Source: Armatimonadota bacterium
Lineage (GTDB): Bacteria > Armatimonadota > Armatimonadia > Armatimonadales > Armatimonadaceae
NCBI GenBank assembly: GCA_014381035.1
Contig: JACMIS010000855.1
Coordinates: 1 to 22,498 of the forward strand
Direction: 5' to 3'
DNA length: 22,498 bases
This document shows positions 7,106 to 15,341 of the stretch, piece by piece. A program made the translations under genes and the position numbers. Below the pieces are notes generated by a model, which ran no database searches, was not told the DNA's origin, and worked only from the letters and a program-made list of their open reading frames with translations. Numbering within the stretch: position 1 is the stretch's first letter; each line of letters opens with the position of its first letter.

Positions 7106-9837
7106 GCGTACCGCCGGTCGCGCAGCACGGGGAGACAGAGGAAACGGTTGATCCGAAACCTTCCGCGGGTACACGCCCCGTTCTTCGCTCACGGCGAATT
7201 GCGGTCCGTATTTTCCTCGGCTATTTGTTGCCGCTGGCTTTTTTTCTGGTCGCAGGGCTGGTACTGCCATATCTCCTGACGTCGGTGCTGGGGCGTGTTG
7301 TCCGCGATTATGCCCAGACGGCAAGCTTCGTGGATGACGCCTATGCGTTACGGCGGTCCGCGGCAAACAGCGAGAACGACCTGGGCGGTTATCTAATATA
7401 TGGTGACGTTAGTTTTAGACAGCGATTTGGCAGTTCCCGCGATGAGTACCGACAGCGAATCCGGCGGATGCAGGATTTTGTCAAAAACAAGCAAAACGGC
7501 AACCTTGAGGGGCAATTAAAGCTTGCGGATGCCACATATCGTCGCTGGTACACGAAGTTCGCGATTCCGGAATTCGCCGCCGCAGACAGAGCGTTATTTC
7601 CCCGCAGTCCGGGAGTCAGTCGTGCCGCCGCTAACCGCTCCGAGAACGGTTTTCAAGGGGTCGACAAGACAATGGATCGTCTCGTCAACGTCGCCGAGGC
7701 ATACCGCGAACAACAGTTGATCCGTGCTCAAGCAAGTGAGCGATGGAGCGTTTTAATCACGGTTGCGATCCCGACGGTCGCCATCCTGATCGCGGTTTTT
7801 CTGGCGCGTTCCTTTACCGTGGCGATCACCAAACCCATTGAAGAGTTACGGATCGCAACAGAGGAGGTAGAACGAGGTGATATGACTCGTCTTCTGCTGG
7901 ACGACTATCCTTATGACGACGACGAGATCGGGGACCTTGCGCAAGCCCTTTCGCGCATGGCGCAAAGTATCGGGGAACGGGAAGCGATCCTGAGGGCGCA
8001 GAGCGAGGCATTTGCTTCGGTCGGTCGCCGGATTGAGGCGGTGTTGAATGCGACGAATGACGGCATCGTTCTTATGGACCGGGCAGAGGGCTTTTCGCTC
8101 GTGAACGACCGGTTTGCTCTACTTTTCGGGGTGAACGCAGAAATCATTCGCGACCAGACGTTTACCGATGCCGCGCCACTCTTTATGGATCGGTTCAAAA
8201 ACAAGGCGTTCGCTAAAGAACAGTTTCGGGATTGGAACGCCGATTGGGAGGCGGTCGGCGACGAAACGATGGATATTATCGAACCGATGCCGCGGACGTT
8301 GAGGATCTATACCGCCCCGGTGCGCAGTGATGACAATATCACCGCCGAGATACCGACAGACGCGGAGATCATCGGACGCATTTTCGTCTTCCGCGATGTC
8401 ACCCGCGAAACCATAGTGGATCGGATGAAGACGGAGTTTGTTTCTACAGTTTCGCATGAACTACGGACTCCGCTGACTGCAATCAAGGGGTATGTAGACC
8501 TGATGATTTCTGGCAAGACGGGAGATTTGAACCCGGTCCAAACCGAATTTCTCGGCATGGTTCAGGCAAGCACTCGCCGCCTTACCGATCTGATCAACGA
8601 CATGCTCGACATTTCCCGTATCGAGTCCGGGCGTATTTCAGTACGCCACGAGACGGTCGAATTTCTGTCCGTCGTGCGTGAATCGATTCGAATGATGCTC
8701 AATCAAGCCGATGCACGCGGGGTGTCGCTGCGGATGGAGCCCGTCGCCGCTCCACTTCCCCCAGTACGCGGGGATCGCGACCGGATTATGCAAGTCCTCG
8801 TCAATCTGCTCTCGAACGCGATCAAATATACTCCTGCGGGGGGCAGTATCTCCGTCAGTATCGAACAAGAAAACAGCATCATCACCACTTGTATCGCTGA
8901 CACAGGTATCGGGATCAACGAAGAAGACCAAAATCGGTTGTTTCAAAAGTTCTTCCGGGCGGATAACAGTACGACACGTGAGGTCGGTGGGACCGGTTTA
9001 GGGCTCGCGATCACGAAGGCGATTCTGGAACGCATGCACGGAACGATCCGCGTCGAAAGCGATACCGGAAAGGGCAGTCGTTTCTATTTCACCCTCCCTG
9101 CCGCACAAAATGAGACCGAATCCGAACCTACCTTGAAAATGGAAACCATGATTCCTGACTTTCCCACGCACGGTACCGGATCGGCGGTTTCGCGAGCGTT
9201 ATTGCTGATCACCGACGAAGATACTTCTCTGCTACATCGCGTGACGGGACTGTTTCGCGGGCTGAACTATGTGACAAGCGGAGCGGTAAACTACGCTGAG
9301 GCAACACGCCGTGCGCGTGATCTGCACCCCGATGCCGTTTTGCTAAATCTTGCAGCAGCCAAATTGAATGTTTTCGGGCTATTACATTCACTACGTAGTC
9401 GTCCCGAAACCCAAAAGCTACTGATATTCGTGTGCGCCATAACGCAGGACGGAGACGCGATTCAGATGCACCCCTGTCTGATCGTCACTCCTCCGAACGC
9501 ACCGCCGCTGGACGATGCGGTCACACTCCGGGACGAGGACTCGCCGGAAACTTTGACCGAACGTATTCTGGAGATGCAGTCTGAATCCAACGATCCGGTG
9601 AATATTCAGTTGCAACTCGATGACTTCAAACCGGGCGACACCCGCGCCGAATCACTCGCGCTTGCCTTGCAACAACTCGTAATTCGCGATAAACCGATTA
9701 TCCTGCACCTGCGCGATTTCGGCGCACTAAACGGTTCGGGAGCGATTGTTTCGCTCGCGTCCCCGGACCTGCCCGCGATCACCCTTGATTTCCTTGCCGA
9801 GGCAGTAGGAAATCATTTGCGTACTGATGCAAACTAG
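7102..9837 (+). CDS. Membrane sensor histidine kinase with degenerate receiver domain
   Basis: 911 residues, starting at a GTG that overlaps the dapB stop (GTGA). Order: TM1 (about 33-61); an extracytoplasmic helical sensor with GGYLIYGD near 95-102, resembling CHASE3; TM2 (215-237); HAMP (about 238-295); PAS (about 308-435); HisKA with phospho-acceptor His452 in SHELRTPL; HATPase with N box NLLSNAIKYTP (568-578), G1 DTGIG (600-604) and G2 GGTGLGL (629-635). Then comes a receiver-like fold (about 697-800). It keeps an acidic start, ITDED, but has Asn749 (VLLNL) where the phosphorylated Asp belongs, and no conserved Lys (IVTPP near 794-798). A final ~110-residue tail is unassigned. The kinase core looks active while the receiver looks unable to be phosphorylated. 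No partner regulator is adjacent. Confidence 0.93.
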   Translation: MSVPPVAQHGETEETVDPKPSAGTRPVLRSRRIAVRIFLGYLLPLAFFLVAGLVLPYLLTSVLGRVVRDYAQTASFVDDAYALRRSAANSENDLGGYLIYGDVSFRQRFGSSRDEYRQRIRRMQDFVKNKQNGNLEGQLKLADATYRRWYTKFAIPEFAAADRALFPRSPGVSRAAANRSENGFQGVDKTMDRLVNVAEAYREQQLIRAQASERWSVLITVAIPTVAILIAVFLARSFTVAITKPIEELRIATEEVERGDMTRLLLDDYPYDDDEIGDLAQALSRMAQSIGEREAILRAQSEAFASVGRRIEAVLNATNDGIVLMDRAEGFSLVNDRFALLFGVNAEIIRDQTFTDAAPLFMDRFKNKAFAKEQFRDWNADWEAVGDETMDIIEPMPRTLRIYTAPVRSDDNITAEIPTDAEIIGRIFVFRDVTRETIVDRMKTEFVSTVSHELRTPLTAIKGYVDLMISGKTGDLNPVQTEFLGMVQASTRRLTDLINDMLDISRIESGRISVRHETVEFLSVVRESIRMMLNQADARGVSLRMEPVAAPLPPVRGDRDRIMQVLVNLLSNAIKYTPAGGSISVSIEQENSIITTCIADTGIGINEEDQNRLFQKFFRADNSTTREVGGTGLGLAITKAILERMHGTIRVESDTGKGSRFYFTLPAAQNETESEPTLKMETMIPDFPTHGTGSAVSRALLLITDEDTSLLHRVTGLFRGLNYVTSGAVNYAEATRRARDLHPDAVLLNLAAAKLNVFGLLHSLRSRPETQKLLIFVCAITQDGDAIQMHPCLIVTPPNAPPLDDAVTLRDEDSPETLTERILEMQSESNDPVNIQLQLDDFKPGDTRAESLALALQQLVIRDKPIILHLRDFGALNGSGAIVSLASPDLPAITLDFLAEAVGNHLRTDAN

Positions 9838-9847
9838 GAAATTTGTT

Positions 9848-10864
9848 ATGAAAACCTACCATGTAGCCATTGCCGGTGCGACCGGTGCCGTTGGCGCGGA
9901 ATTTCTACGTCTTCTGGAGGAGCGCGATTTTCCTCTTGCGTCCCTGAAACTGCTGGCGTCGGCACGATCTGTTGGCAAAACGATTCGCTTCAAAGGGACA
10001 GACCTGCCCGTCGACGAGCTGACCACGGAATCGTTCCGGGATACGCAAATCGCATTCTTCAGCGCGGGGGGTAGTCAAAGCAAAAAGTTCGGACCTGCCG
10101 CCGCCGAGTCGGGCACGGTGGTGATTGACAATTCGTCGGCGTTTCGTATGGATCCAGAAGTGCCACTGGTCATCCCGGAAGTCAACCCGGACGATGTCCT
10201 CACGCACCGCGGCATCATCGCCAACCCGAATTGCTCGACTATAATTCTCTTGATGGCACTCACTCCGCTCCATCGCTTATCGCCGGTGCGCCGTGTGGTC
10301 GTTTCGACATATCAAGCCGCTTCCGGCGCGGGAGCCTCGGCGATGCAGGAGTTGGAAGACCAGTCCCGCGCCTTTCTGGCGGGCGAGACGGTTACGAAAA
10401 ATGTGTTTCCGCATCAGATCGCATTCAATCTGTTTTCGCACAATACAGCGATAAACGACACCGGCTATAACGAGGAAGAGTTGAAAATGGTCAAGGAAAC
10501 ACGCAAAATCCTGCACGAACCGAATCTTGCTATCACGGCTACCTGTATCCGCGTCCCCATTCTCCGCGCGCACAGTGAAAGCATTAACATTGAGTTCGCG
10601 GGCGAACGCCCCACCGTGCAAGCAGCACGCGAAGCCCTTGCGGCATTCCCCGGCGTTACCGTGGTAGATGACCGCGCCGGAAATACGTTCCCGATGCCGC
10701 TGGATGCTTCGGGAAAAGACGATGTTTTCGTCGGGCGAATCCGTGAAGATTTGTCGCACCCCCGTGCAATAGACCTGTTCGTTGCAGGAGATCAGATCCT
10801 CAAAGGGGCGGCGTTGAATGGCTACCAGATCGCCGAACTGCTCATTCAGCGCGGGGCGATCTGA
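9848..10864 (+). CDS. asd: Aspartate-semialdehyde dehydrogenase
   Basis: Reduces aspartyl-4-phosphate to aspartate semialdehyde with NADPH, the branch-point step for lysine/DAP, threonine and methionine. 338 residues from the ATG at 9848, chosen because TAGGAAA sits about 9 nt upstream and MKTYHVAIAG gives the normal N terminus. Motifs: Rossmann AGATGAVG (9-16), FSAGGSQSKKF (71-81), VIDNSSAFRMD (92-102), the nucleophile Cys129 in ANPNCST, STYQAASGAG (153-162) and the RVPILRAHSE region with His242 or its immediate neighbour as the catalytic His. It follows the kinase by 10 nt and ends at a strong terminator, so it is the last gene of the dapB transcription unit. Confidence 0.97.
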   Translation: MKTYHVAIAGATGAVGAEFLRLLEERDFPLASLKLLASARSVGKTIRFKGTDLPVDELTTESFRDTQIAFFSAGGSQSKKFGPAAAESGTVVIDNSSAFRMDPEVPLVIPEVNPDDVLTHRGIIANPNCSTIILLMALTPLHRLSPVRRVVVSTYQAASGAGASAMQELEDQSRAFLAGETVTKNVFPHQIAFNLFSHNTAINDTGYNEEELKMVKETRKILHEPNLAITATCIRVPILRAHSESINIEFAGERPTVQAAREALAAFPGVTVVDDRAGNTFPMPLDASGKDDVFVGRIREDLSHPRAIDLFVAGDQILKGAALNGYQIAELLIQRGAI

Positions 10865-10888
10865 GACGAAGTTTAACAAATCACCAAG

Positions 10889-10930
10889 AAAACCGGGCTG
10901 GTGCAAATTGTACCAGCCCGGTTTTTTCTT
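10889..10930. terminator. Strong, probably bidirectional intrinsic terminator between asd and ccmF
   Basis: A 14-bp stem pairs 10889-10902 (four A then CCGGGCTGGT) with 10912-10925; one G-U and one C-G pair can extend it to a 5-nt loop. On the plus strand it is followed by a T-rich tract (10922-10930), ending asd. On the minus strand the A-rich left arm supplies a short T tract, and the stem starts 16 nt after the ccmF stop, so it can also end the ccm operon. Confidence 0.92.
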
Positions 10931-10945
10931 TATAGGATTCGTCTG

Positions 10946-13384
10946 CTACTTGGGAGTGGCAGGAGTTGTTTTCTTTTCGGGATCTATGATCCCCTGCTCA
11001 ATCGCCCGACGACGGTAGGCGACAAAGCCACCCAGTGTATAGAGAAGGGACCCGATCCAGACCAGGCTGATTAGCGGTTTAGTCGAGATGTCCACGTAAA
11101 TATGCTCGGTTACATCGGGGACGTTAATCGTCTGGAAGTTCACTGCCGCGAACGGGTCGGCGGATTGCCATTGTTCATCGCTCGGGGGAACGAGGTTGAG
11201 CATCACTTTCTCGCCCTTCGGTCCGGGTATCTGTACCGGGTGAGAATAACGCGCCCCGGTCTTTTGCTCCAGAACGAAGTGGGGTTCGACCATTTCGCCC
11301 TCTTTGCCGTACATCACGCCGACCTGTGCGGTGAACGTGATTTTCGGCAGCTCTTTCATCGCTTTCTCATTCCCGGTGCGAACTGCTTCCATCGCGGCTT
11401 TGTCCATCGTGAATGACAGGAGTGCGAACGAATAACCATCCTGCTCGAATGTTTGCAAGCCACCGTTTTTGAGCGTGAAGCCCGCGTTCGGGTGGAGCGG
11501 TCGGTCTTTCCCATCGCCCATCGAGAACGGACCCTCGGAGAACGCGAGGTACAGGTCACCTAACGGGAACGGATTGTTCCACGGCAACATCTTCGGCAGA
11601 TCGTTGACGCTGTTCATGTTATATACGCTGGGCAGGATTGCCGGAGGGTTCGCGAAGACGGTATCGCGGTTTGCCCACTGGGCGTAGTAGAAGCGCGGCC
11701 GCCCTTCCCACACACGCCCGTCCTTTTCGATACGCACCCGAAGGGCGTTGTTTTCGCGATCATACGGTTGCGACGTGTTTCCGAGATAAGTCAATTTGAA
11801 GCCCATTACCTCGACTGGAAAGTTCTTGATCAGCATCACCCGTTGCGTTTGCTTGGAGAAGACAATCAGGGAGCAGACGCCGACCAGCGTCAAACCGACG
11901 CCGATATGCGCGACAAATCCGCCGACCGTTTTTCGGCTCGACCGATGCTTCAGCCGCGGCAAGAGAAGAACTACGTTCGCGAGCACCGAGAAGATCGAGG
12001 TTGCAAACAAAAGAATCTGATAGGGTCGTCGCAATCCGAGATACCACGCGCATCCGGCGGCGACAATCGTCAGCAGGATCGCCCCGGCATAGGGTGCGAT
12101 CAATCGCTTACGTACTCCGTCCATCTCCAGAGCGGCGTCTTTCTGCGCTGCCTTCCAGGAGAGGTACGGCGTTACCGCCATCGCCACGGTGAAAAGTATC
12201 GCCAGCGGATACGTCGCCTGGTTGTAGAAGGTTTGTTCCGCGCCGGCACCTTTTTCCATCCATAGTTTGGTAATCAACGGCGCGGACATACCGATTGCCA
12301 CGATCAACCCGATCAGTCCCAGCGTCATAGAGGCGAGGAAATAGCCGAACTCACGGGTTTCGACGCGCTCATAGGCGGGTGGTTTCGGAATGTTCTGGAA
12401 GTTCCACAGGAGCAGACCGAGCGGCACGAGGAATGCCAACAATACCCCACTCAACAAAATGTAGTAGCCATCTTTGCCGAGCGACGAGAAGGAGTGAACC
12501 GAAAAGTCAGTCAGGACGCCCGTGCGTGTCAGGAACGTGCCGTAGAACATCGTGGCGAACGGCAGGAAGCCAAGCAAAAGGTTGGATACCTTGTAGCCAC
12601 CGTTCTTGAGCTGGAGCGGGATGCCGTGCAGGATCGCGGTCAGGAAAAGCCAGGGGACTAGAGACGAGTTTTCGACCGGGTCCCATGCCCAGAATCCACC
12701 CCATCCGAGCGTTTCATAAGCCCAGTATCCGCCGAGCGACAAACCGAAACCGAGCCACGCGAACGAAAATAGAATCCACGAGAAGACCGATTTCGCCCAG
12801 CCGTCCCAGTCGTGGTACACCAGACCGTAGACCGTCCAGACAAACGGCGCGAGTGTCGAGGCGAAACCGAGAAAGAGGATCGGCGGATGGATCACCATCC
12901 ACATATTTTCGAGGAGTGGGTTCAATCCCCGTCCATCGTCCGGGATCGGTCCTTTACCGAGCGCGAACGGGCACTTGAGCAGAATCAGCCCGAGCAAGAA
13001 TACCTGCACGATCCCCCAGATGGGCCAAACGCGGCTGGTTTTATCCCCGGCGCGAAACGCCAGCACGGCACCTAGTATCGTCGTCCAGAAGCCCCACAGC
13101 AGAAGACTGCCTTCCTGTCCGCCCCAGAACGCCGCGAGCAAGTACCATTGGTTCGAACGCCGCGCGGAATACTCAGCGACGTAGCCGATCTCGAAGTGAT
13201 GACCAGCGATCAGGTAAATGAGTGCGCCCGACGCCGCAACGACGGATGCCGCCGCCAGCACGGCGAAGCCGCGTGCCGCTTTGAAAACACCATCGTTACC
13301 CGGTTTCTTCGCCACGGTGAAGAGCACATTAGCAATCACGGTGGACGCCAGCGCGAGCCATAATAAAACGTAGCCTAAAATCAT
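10946..13384 (-). CDS. ccmF: Cytochrome c-type biogenesis protein CcmF (haem lyase subunit)
   Basis: Integral membrane protein that ligates haem to apocytochrome c outside the cytoplasmic membrane. 812 residues, longer than the roughly 650 of E. coli CcmF because of a large C-terminal extracytoplasmic region (about 500-770). The haem-handling WWD motif is at 228-246 (WGGFWAWDPVENSS core). Candidate haem-ligand His are His166 (VIHPPI), His253 (ILHGIP) and His297 (SVHSFSS), matching the conserved positions of the family. Many membrane helices span the first 480 residues, and another lies near the C terminus. It is the last gene of the operon; a TAGAAA 7 nt before the ATG might give an extra internal start of transcription. 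No ccmG or ccmH follows. Confidence 0.95.
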   Translation of the reverse strand: MILGYVLLWLALASTVIANVLFTVAKKPGNDGVFKAARGFAVLAAASVVAASGALIYLIAGHHFEIGYVAEYSARRSNQWYLLAAFWGGQEGSLLLWGFWTTILGAVLAFRAGDKTSRVWPIWGIVQVFLLGLILLKCPFALGKGPIPDDGRGLNPLLENMWMVIHPPILFLGFASTLAPFVWTVYGLVYHDWDGWAKSVFSWILFSFAWLGFGLSLGGYWAYETLGWGGFWAWDPVENSSLVPWLFLTAILHGIPLQLKNGGYKVSNLLLGFLPFATMFYGTFLTRTGVLTDFSVHSFSSLGKDGYYILLSGVLLAFLVPLGLLLWNFQNIPKPPAYERVETREFGYFLASMTLGLIGLIVAIGMSAPLITKLWMEKGAGAEQTFYNQATYPLAILFTVAMAVTPYLSWKAAQKDAALEMDGVRKRLIAPYAGAILLTIVAAGCAWYLGLRRPYQILLFATSIFSVLANVVLLLPRLKHRSSRKTVGGFVAHIGVGLTLVGVCSLIVFSKQTQRVMLIKNFPVEVMGFKLTYLGNTSQPYDRENNALRVRIEKDGRVWEGRPRFYYAQWANRDTVFANPPAILPSVYNMNSVNDLPKMLPWNNPFPLGDLYLAFSEGPFSMGDGKDRPLHPNAGFTLKNGGLQTFEQDGYSFALLSFTMDKAAMEAVRTGNEKAMKELPKITFTAQVGVMYGKEGEMVEPHFVLEQKTGARYSHPVQIPGPKGEKVMLNLVPPSDEQWQSADPFAAVNFQTINVPDVTEHIYVDISTKPLISLVWIGSLLYTLGGFVAYRRRAIEQGIIDPEKKTTPATPK

Positions 13385-13407
13385 AACGTTGTTTCTATCC
13401 AGACGCT

Positions 13408-13421
13408 TACCCGGACGGGTA
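13408..13421. repeat. Short palindrome in the ccmE-ccmF gap
   Basis: TACCCG-GA-CGGGTA, a perfect 6-bp inverted repeat with a 2-nt centre, lies in the 48-nt gap between ccmE and ccmF, just upstream (minus strand) of a possible -10, TAGAAA (13397 to 13392). It may be an operator half-site pair or an RNA stem in the ccm mRNA. No T tract follows, so it is not a terminator. Confidence 0.4.
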
Positions 13422-13432
13422 GGTCAGCATCG

Positions 13433-13840
13433 TCACTTCGCCCCGTATTCTTTGGTTTCGGTGCCTTGATACTTCGACGGACATTTCACGAGCAACTTGT
13501 CCGCATGAAACACCCCGCTATTCGGTGTCGTCCCCGGTGTATAGCGACCAATTGCAGTCACCTCAATCGCGAGGTGGAAGTTCGAGGGCATGGACTCCTT
13601 GAAAATCACCGGCATCCGATCCTGGGAGTTGTCTTTCGAAGTGATCACGAAACGCAACCCGTCTGCGTTCGATTGAATGCTGGATTTGTCGAGCGGTCCC
13701 ATAATCTGCACCGTGCCATTTTGAGTTTGCCGCGCTTGCGCGAAGGTCAGGTATGGCGTCAGGTTCGTCACGAACGCTTTTGCGCCGAATGCGAGCGCGG
13801 ATAGAATAATCAGTAAGCCAACAATCGCCGCCGGTTTCAT
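13433..13840 (-). CDS. ccmE: Cytochrome c-type haem chaperone CcmE, CxxxY variant
   Basis: Membrane-anchored chaperone that carries haem from CcmC/CcmAB to CcmF. 135 residues from the ATG at 13840; this start overlaps the ccmD stop (ATGA) and gives the expected short N-terminal anchor (about 4-23). The OB-fold body follows, including QIMGPL (45-50), LRFVITSKD (62-70), PVIFKESMP (77-85) and AIEVTAIGRY (91-100). In the classical protein the haem-attaching motif is HxxxY; here it is KCPSKY, with Cys120 (codon 13483-13481) and Tyr124 (codon 13471-13469). This CxxxY form is known from Desulfovibrio and archaea, where CcmE works without CcmG and CcmH. The frame extends upstream to 14038, but that part is the antisense of ccmD/ccmC. 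Confidence 0.94.
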   Translation of the reverse strand: MKPAAIVGLLIILSALAFGAKAFVTNLTPYLTFAQARQTQNGTVQIMGPLDKSSIQSNADGLRFVITSKDNSQDRMPVIFKESMPSNFHLAIEVTAIGRYTPGTTPNSGVFHADKLLVKCPSKYQGTETKEYGAK

Positions 13841-13986
13841 AAGTTGATTCCCTTCGAGCGAGTCTCGTCCGCTTCTACCTGTCGCTCCAGTCGGGCGACG
13901 CGCCGCTCCGTGCCGATCAGAAACACAAAAATACCCGCCCAAACGAGTAGAGCGACAAACAATAACGGTAACATCGTCAGATTCAT
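13837..13986 (-). CDS. ccmD: Small membrane protein CcmD
   Basis: A 49-residue frame fits exactly between ccmC and ccmE. Its ATG (13986-13984) overlaps the ccmC stop, and its TGA (13839-13837) overlaps the ccmE ATG, both as ATGA. The protein starts MNLTMLPLLFVALLVWAG, forms one membrane helix (about 4-25) and continues with a charged cytoplasmic tail beginning TERRVARLERQVE. Size, topology, position and tail all fit CcmD, which helps release holo-CcmE from CcmC in the ABC-type CcmABCD complex. It is easily missed because of its length. Sequence conservation in CcmD is low, so the call leans on gene order as well. Confidence 0.9.
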   Translation of the reverse strand: MNLTMLPLLFVALLVWAGIFVFLIGTERRVARLERQVEADETRSKGINL

Positions 13987-14639
13987 ACGGTTTCCAGAGC
14001 CTCACGCCGCAAGCGGACGGCTTCCACGCGAACAGCAAGCCGGTACATTCGCACCATCACCCAGATCAGTCCCGGCAAGATCCCGCCATAAATCGCCATC
14101 CTGTAGGACGGATCGAACTGAGCGTCCTTCGGATGCAAACCCTGCATAAACTTGGGCAAAATGTAGCCCAAAAGCGGTGTCATCACGGTCGCAAACAACA
14201 TATAGACTGCCGAAACAGAAGCGCGTTTCTCCGTGTCCTCGATCCCCGCCCGGAGAACGAAATACGCCCCGTATATCAGTAGGAGCAGAAAAATAGAGAT
14301 TTGTTTCGGGTCCCAGTTCCAGTAGGAACCCCATTGCACCTGGGCGAATACGGAACCAGTTATCGTCGTCAAAAAGCAAAACAGTGCCGCAAGACTTGCC
14401 GCGACCGCCGATTTGACATCGTCTATCGGTTGCCGCCCTTTTGTCAGGTAGCGCACCGCGAACCAGCCAGCGACGAACGCCGCAATAACGGCGACAAATG
14501 CATTCGGCAGATGGAGCGACACCATGCGGGCGAGCTCCGGCACCTGGAATCCGTAAGCAGGCGGTAGAATCAGGAACACGTAGCCGAGACCGGCGGCGAA
14601 CCACAAAAACAGTATGCTGTTGGCAAGTACGCTTTTCAT
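13983..14639 (-). CDS. ccmC: Haem handling membrane protein CcmC
   Basis: 218 residues with six predicted membrane helices. The WWD domain contains WGSYWNWDPKQ (103-113), and the two flanking extracytoplasmic His that hold haem are His43 (SLHLPNA) and His169 (QGLHPKD). CcmC presents haem to CcmE. It begins 12 nt after the ccmB stop, with no clear ribosome binding site, and ends overlapping ccmD by ATGA. Length and layout match family members outside the Proteobacteria. Confidence 0.96.
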   Translation of the reverse strand: MKSVLANSILFLWFAAGLGYVFLILPPAYGFQVPELARMVSLHLPNAFVAVIAAFVAGWFAVRYLTKGRQPIDDVKSAVAASLAALFCFLTTITGSVFAQVQWGSYWNWDPKQISIFLLLLIYGAYFVLRAGIEDTEKRASVSAVYMLFATVMTPLLGYILPKFMQGLHPKDAQFDPSYRMAIYGGILPGLIWVMVRMYRLAVRVEAVRLRREALETV

Positions 14640-14651
14640 GACAAAACGGGG

Positions 14652-15341
14652 TCAGTCGCCCCAGACAAAATCGAATAACATTACGGATGCCGTCACCGAA
14701 ATGACCATGTACGAGAGTAGAACCTGAATATCCCCCGCCCCGGCCGCAAATCCTCCGCTTGAGTTTCCGACGCCGAGTGCGGCTTTCGTCCCGTGGATCG
14801 CGGCTAAAAATAAAGGCACCAATACGGGAAACGACATCGCGGCAAGGAGTCCACCTTTCGCGGAGGACAACGCCACCAGTGCCGCCATTGTTGTAAATGT
14901 GGACGCCGTCCCGAGCACACCCAATACACTTACGCAAAAAAGGAGGGGCAGGTTCGCTACTTTTACACCGAGAATCATAAGTAAAAGCGGCGTACTCAGA
15001 GCGGCAAGCATAGAAAGTAACAGCACGTTCGCCGCGAATTTCCCGGTCCATACCGCCGTACCCGGCGCCGACAACCGTAGTGCCAGCGCGGTCCCACGCT
15101 CCTCCTCCTGCACAAAAACGCGTCCCAGCCCCGTCGCGGCGGTGAAAAGAGTCAATATCCAGAGCAACCCTGCCGCCACCTCGGGCGTCGCTTTCGCTCC
15201 CGCCAGTGATAGTCCGATCAATGTCAGGGCACACAGGGCGAACAAGCCGACCGCGAGAACCGCGACCCGCGACCGCCACTCCGTGCGCATATCCTTGACG
15301 AAAACAGCGGTCGCGGAACGGAGCCATGTCCGCGCCGTCAC
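14652..15341 (-). CDS. ccmB: Haem exporter ABC permease CcmB
   Basis: 229 residues with about six membrane helices and an N-terminal amphipathic segment (VFVKDMRTEWRSR). Conserved features include EEERGTALALRLSAP and the SSAKGGLLAAMSFP region, typical of CcmB. I chose the GTG at 15341 because it overlaps the ccmA stop (GTGA) and has GGTGGAG 8 nt upstream. The frame stays open to an ATG at 15377, but that would overlap ccmA by 40 nt and add a non-conserved GGPPNLGG extension. With CcmA it forms the ATPase complex that drives holo-CcmE release. Confidence 0.93.
   Translation of the reverse strand: MTARTWLRSATAVFVKDMRTEWRSRVAVLAVGLFALCALTLIGLSLAGAKATPEVAAGLLWILTLFTAATGLGRVFVQEEERGTALALRLSAPGTAVWTGKFAANVLLLSMLAALSTPLLLMILGVKVANLPLLFCVSVLGVLGTASTFTTMAALVALSSAKGGLLAAMSFPVLVPLFLAAIHGTKAALGVGNSSGGFAAGAGDIQVLLSYMVISVTASVMLFDFVWGD

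Noticed and set aside
6476..7366. Long minus-strand frame (296 codons) opposite dapB
   Set aside because: Arg/Pro/His-rich translation with no family motif, wholly overlapping the clearly coding dapB and kinase start; a shadow frame.
13841..14038. Upstream extension of ccmE
   Set aside because: The region is occupied by ccmD and the ccmC end on the same strand in another frame; the extension lacks CcmE features.
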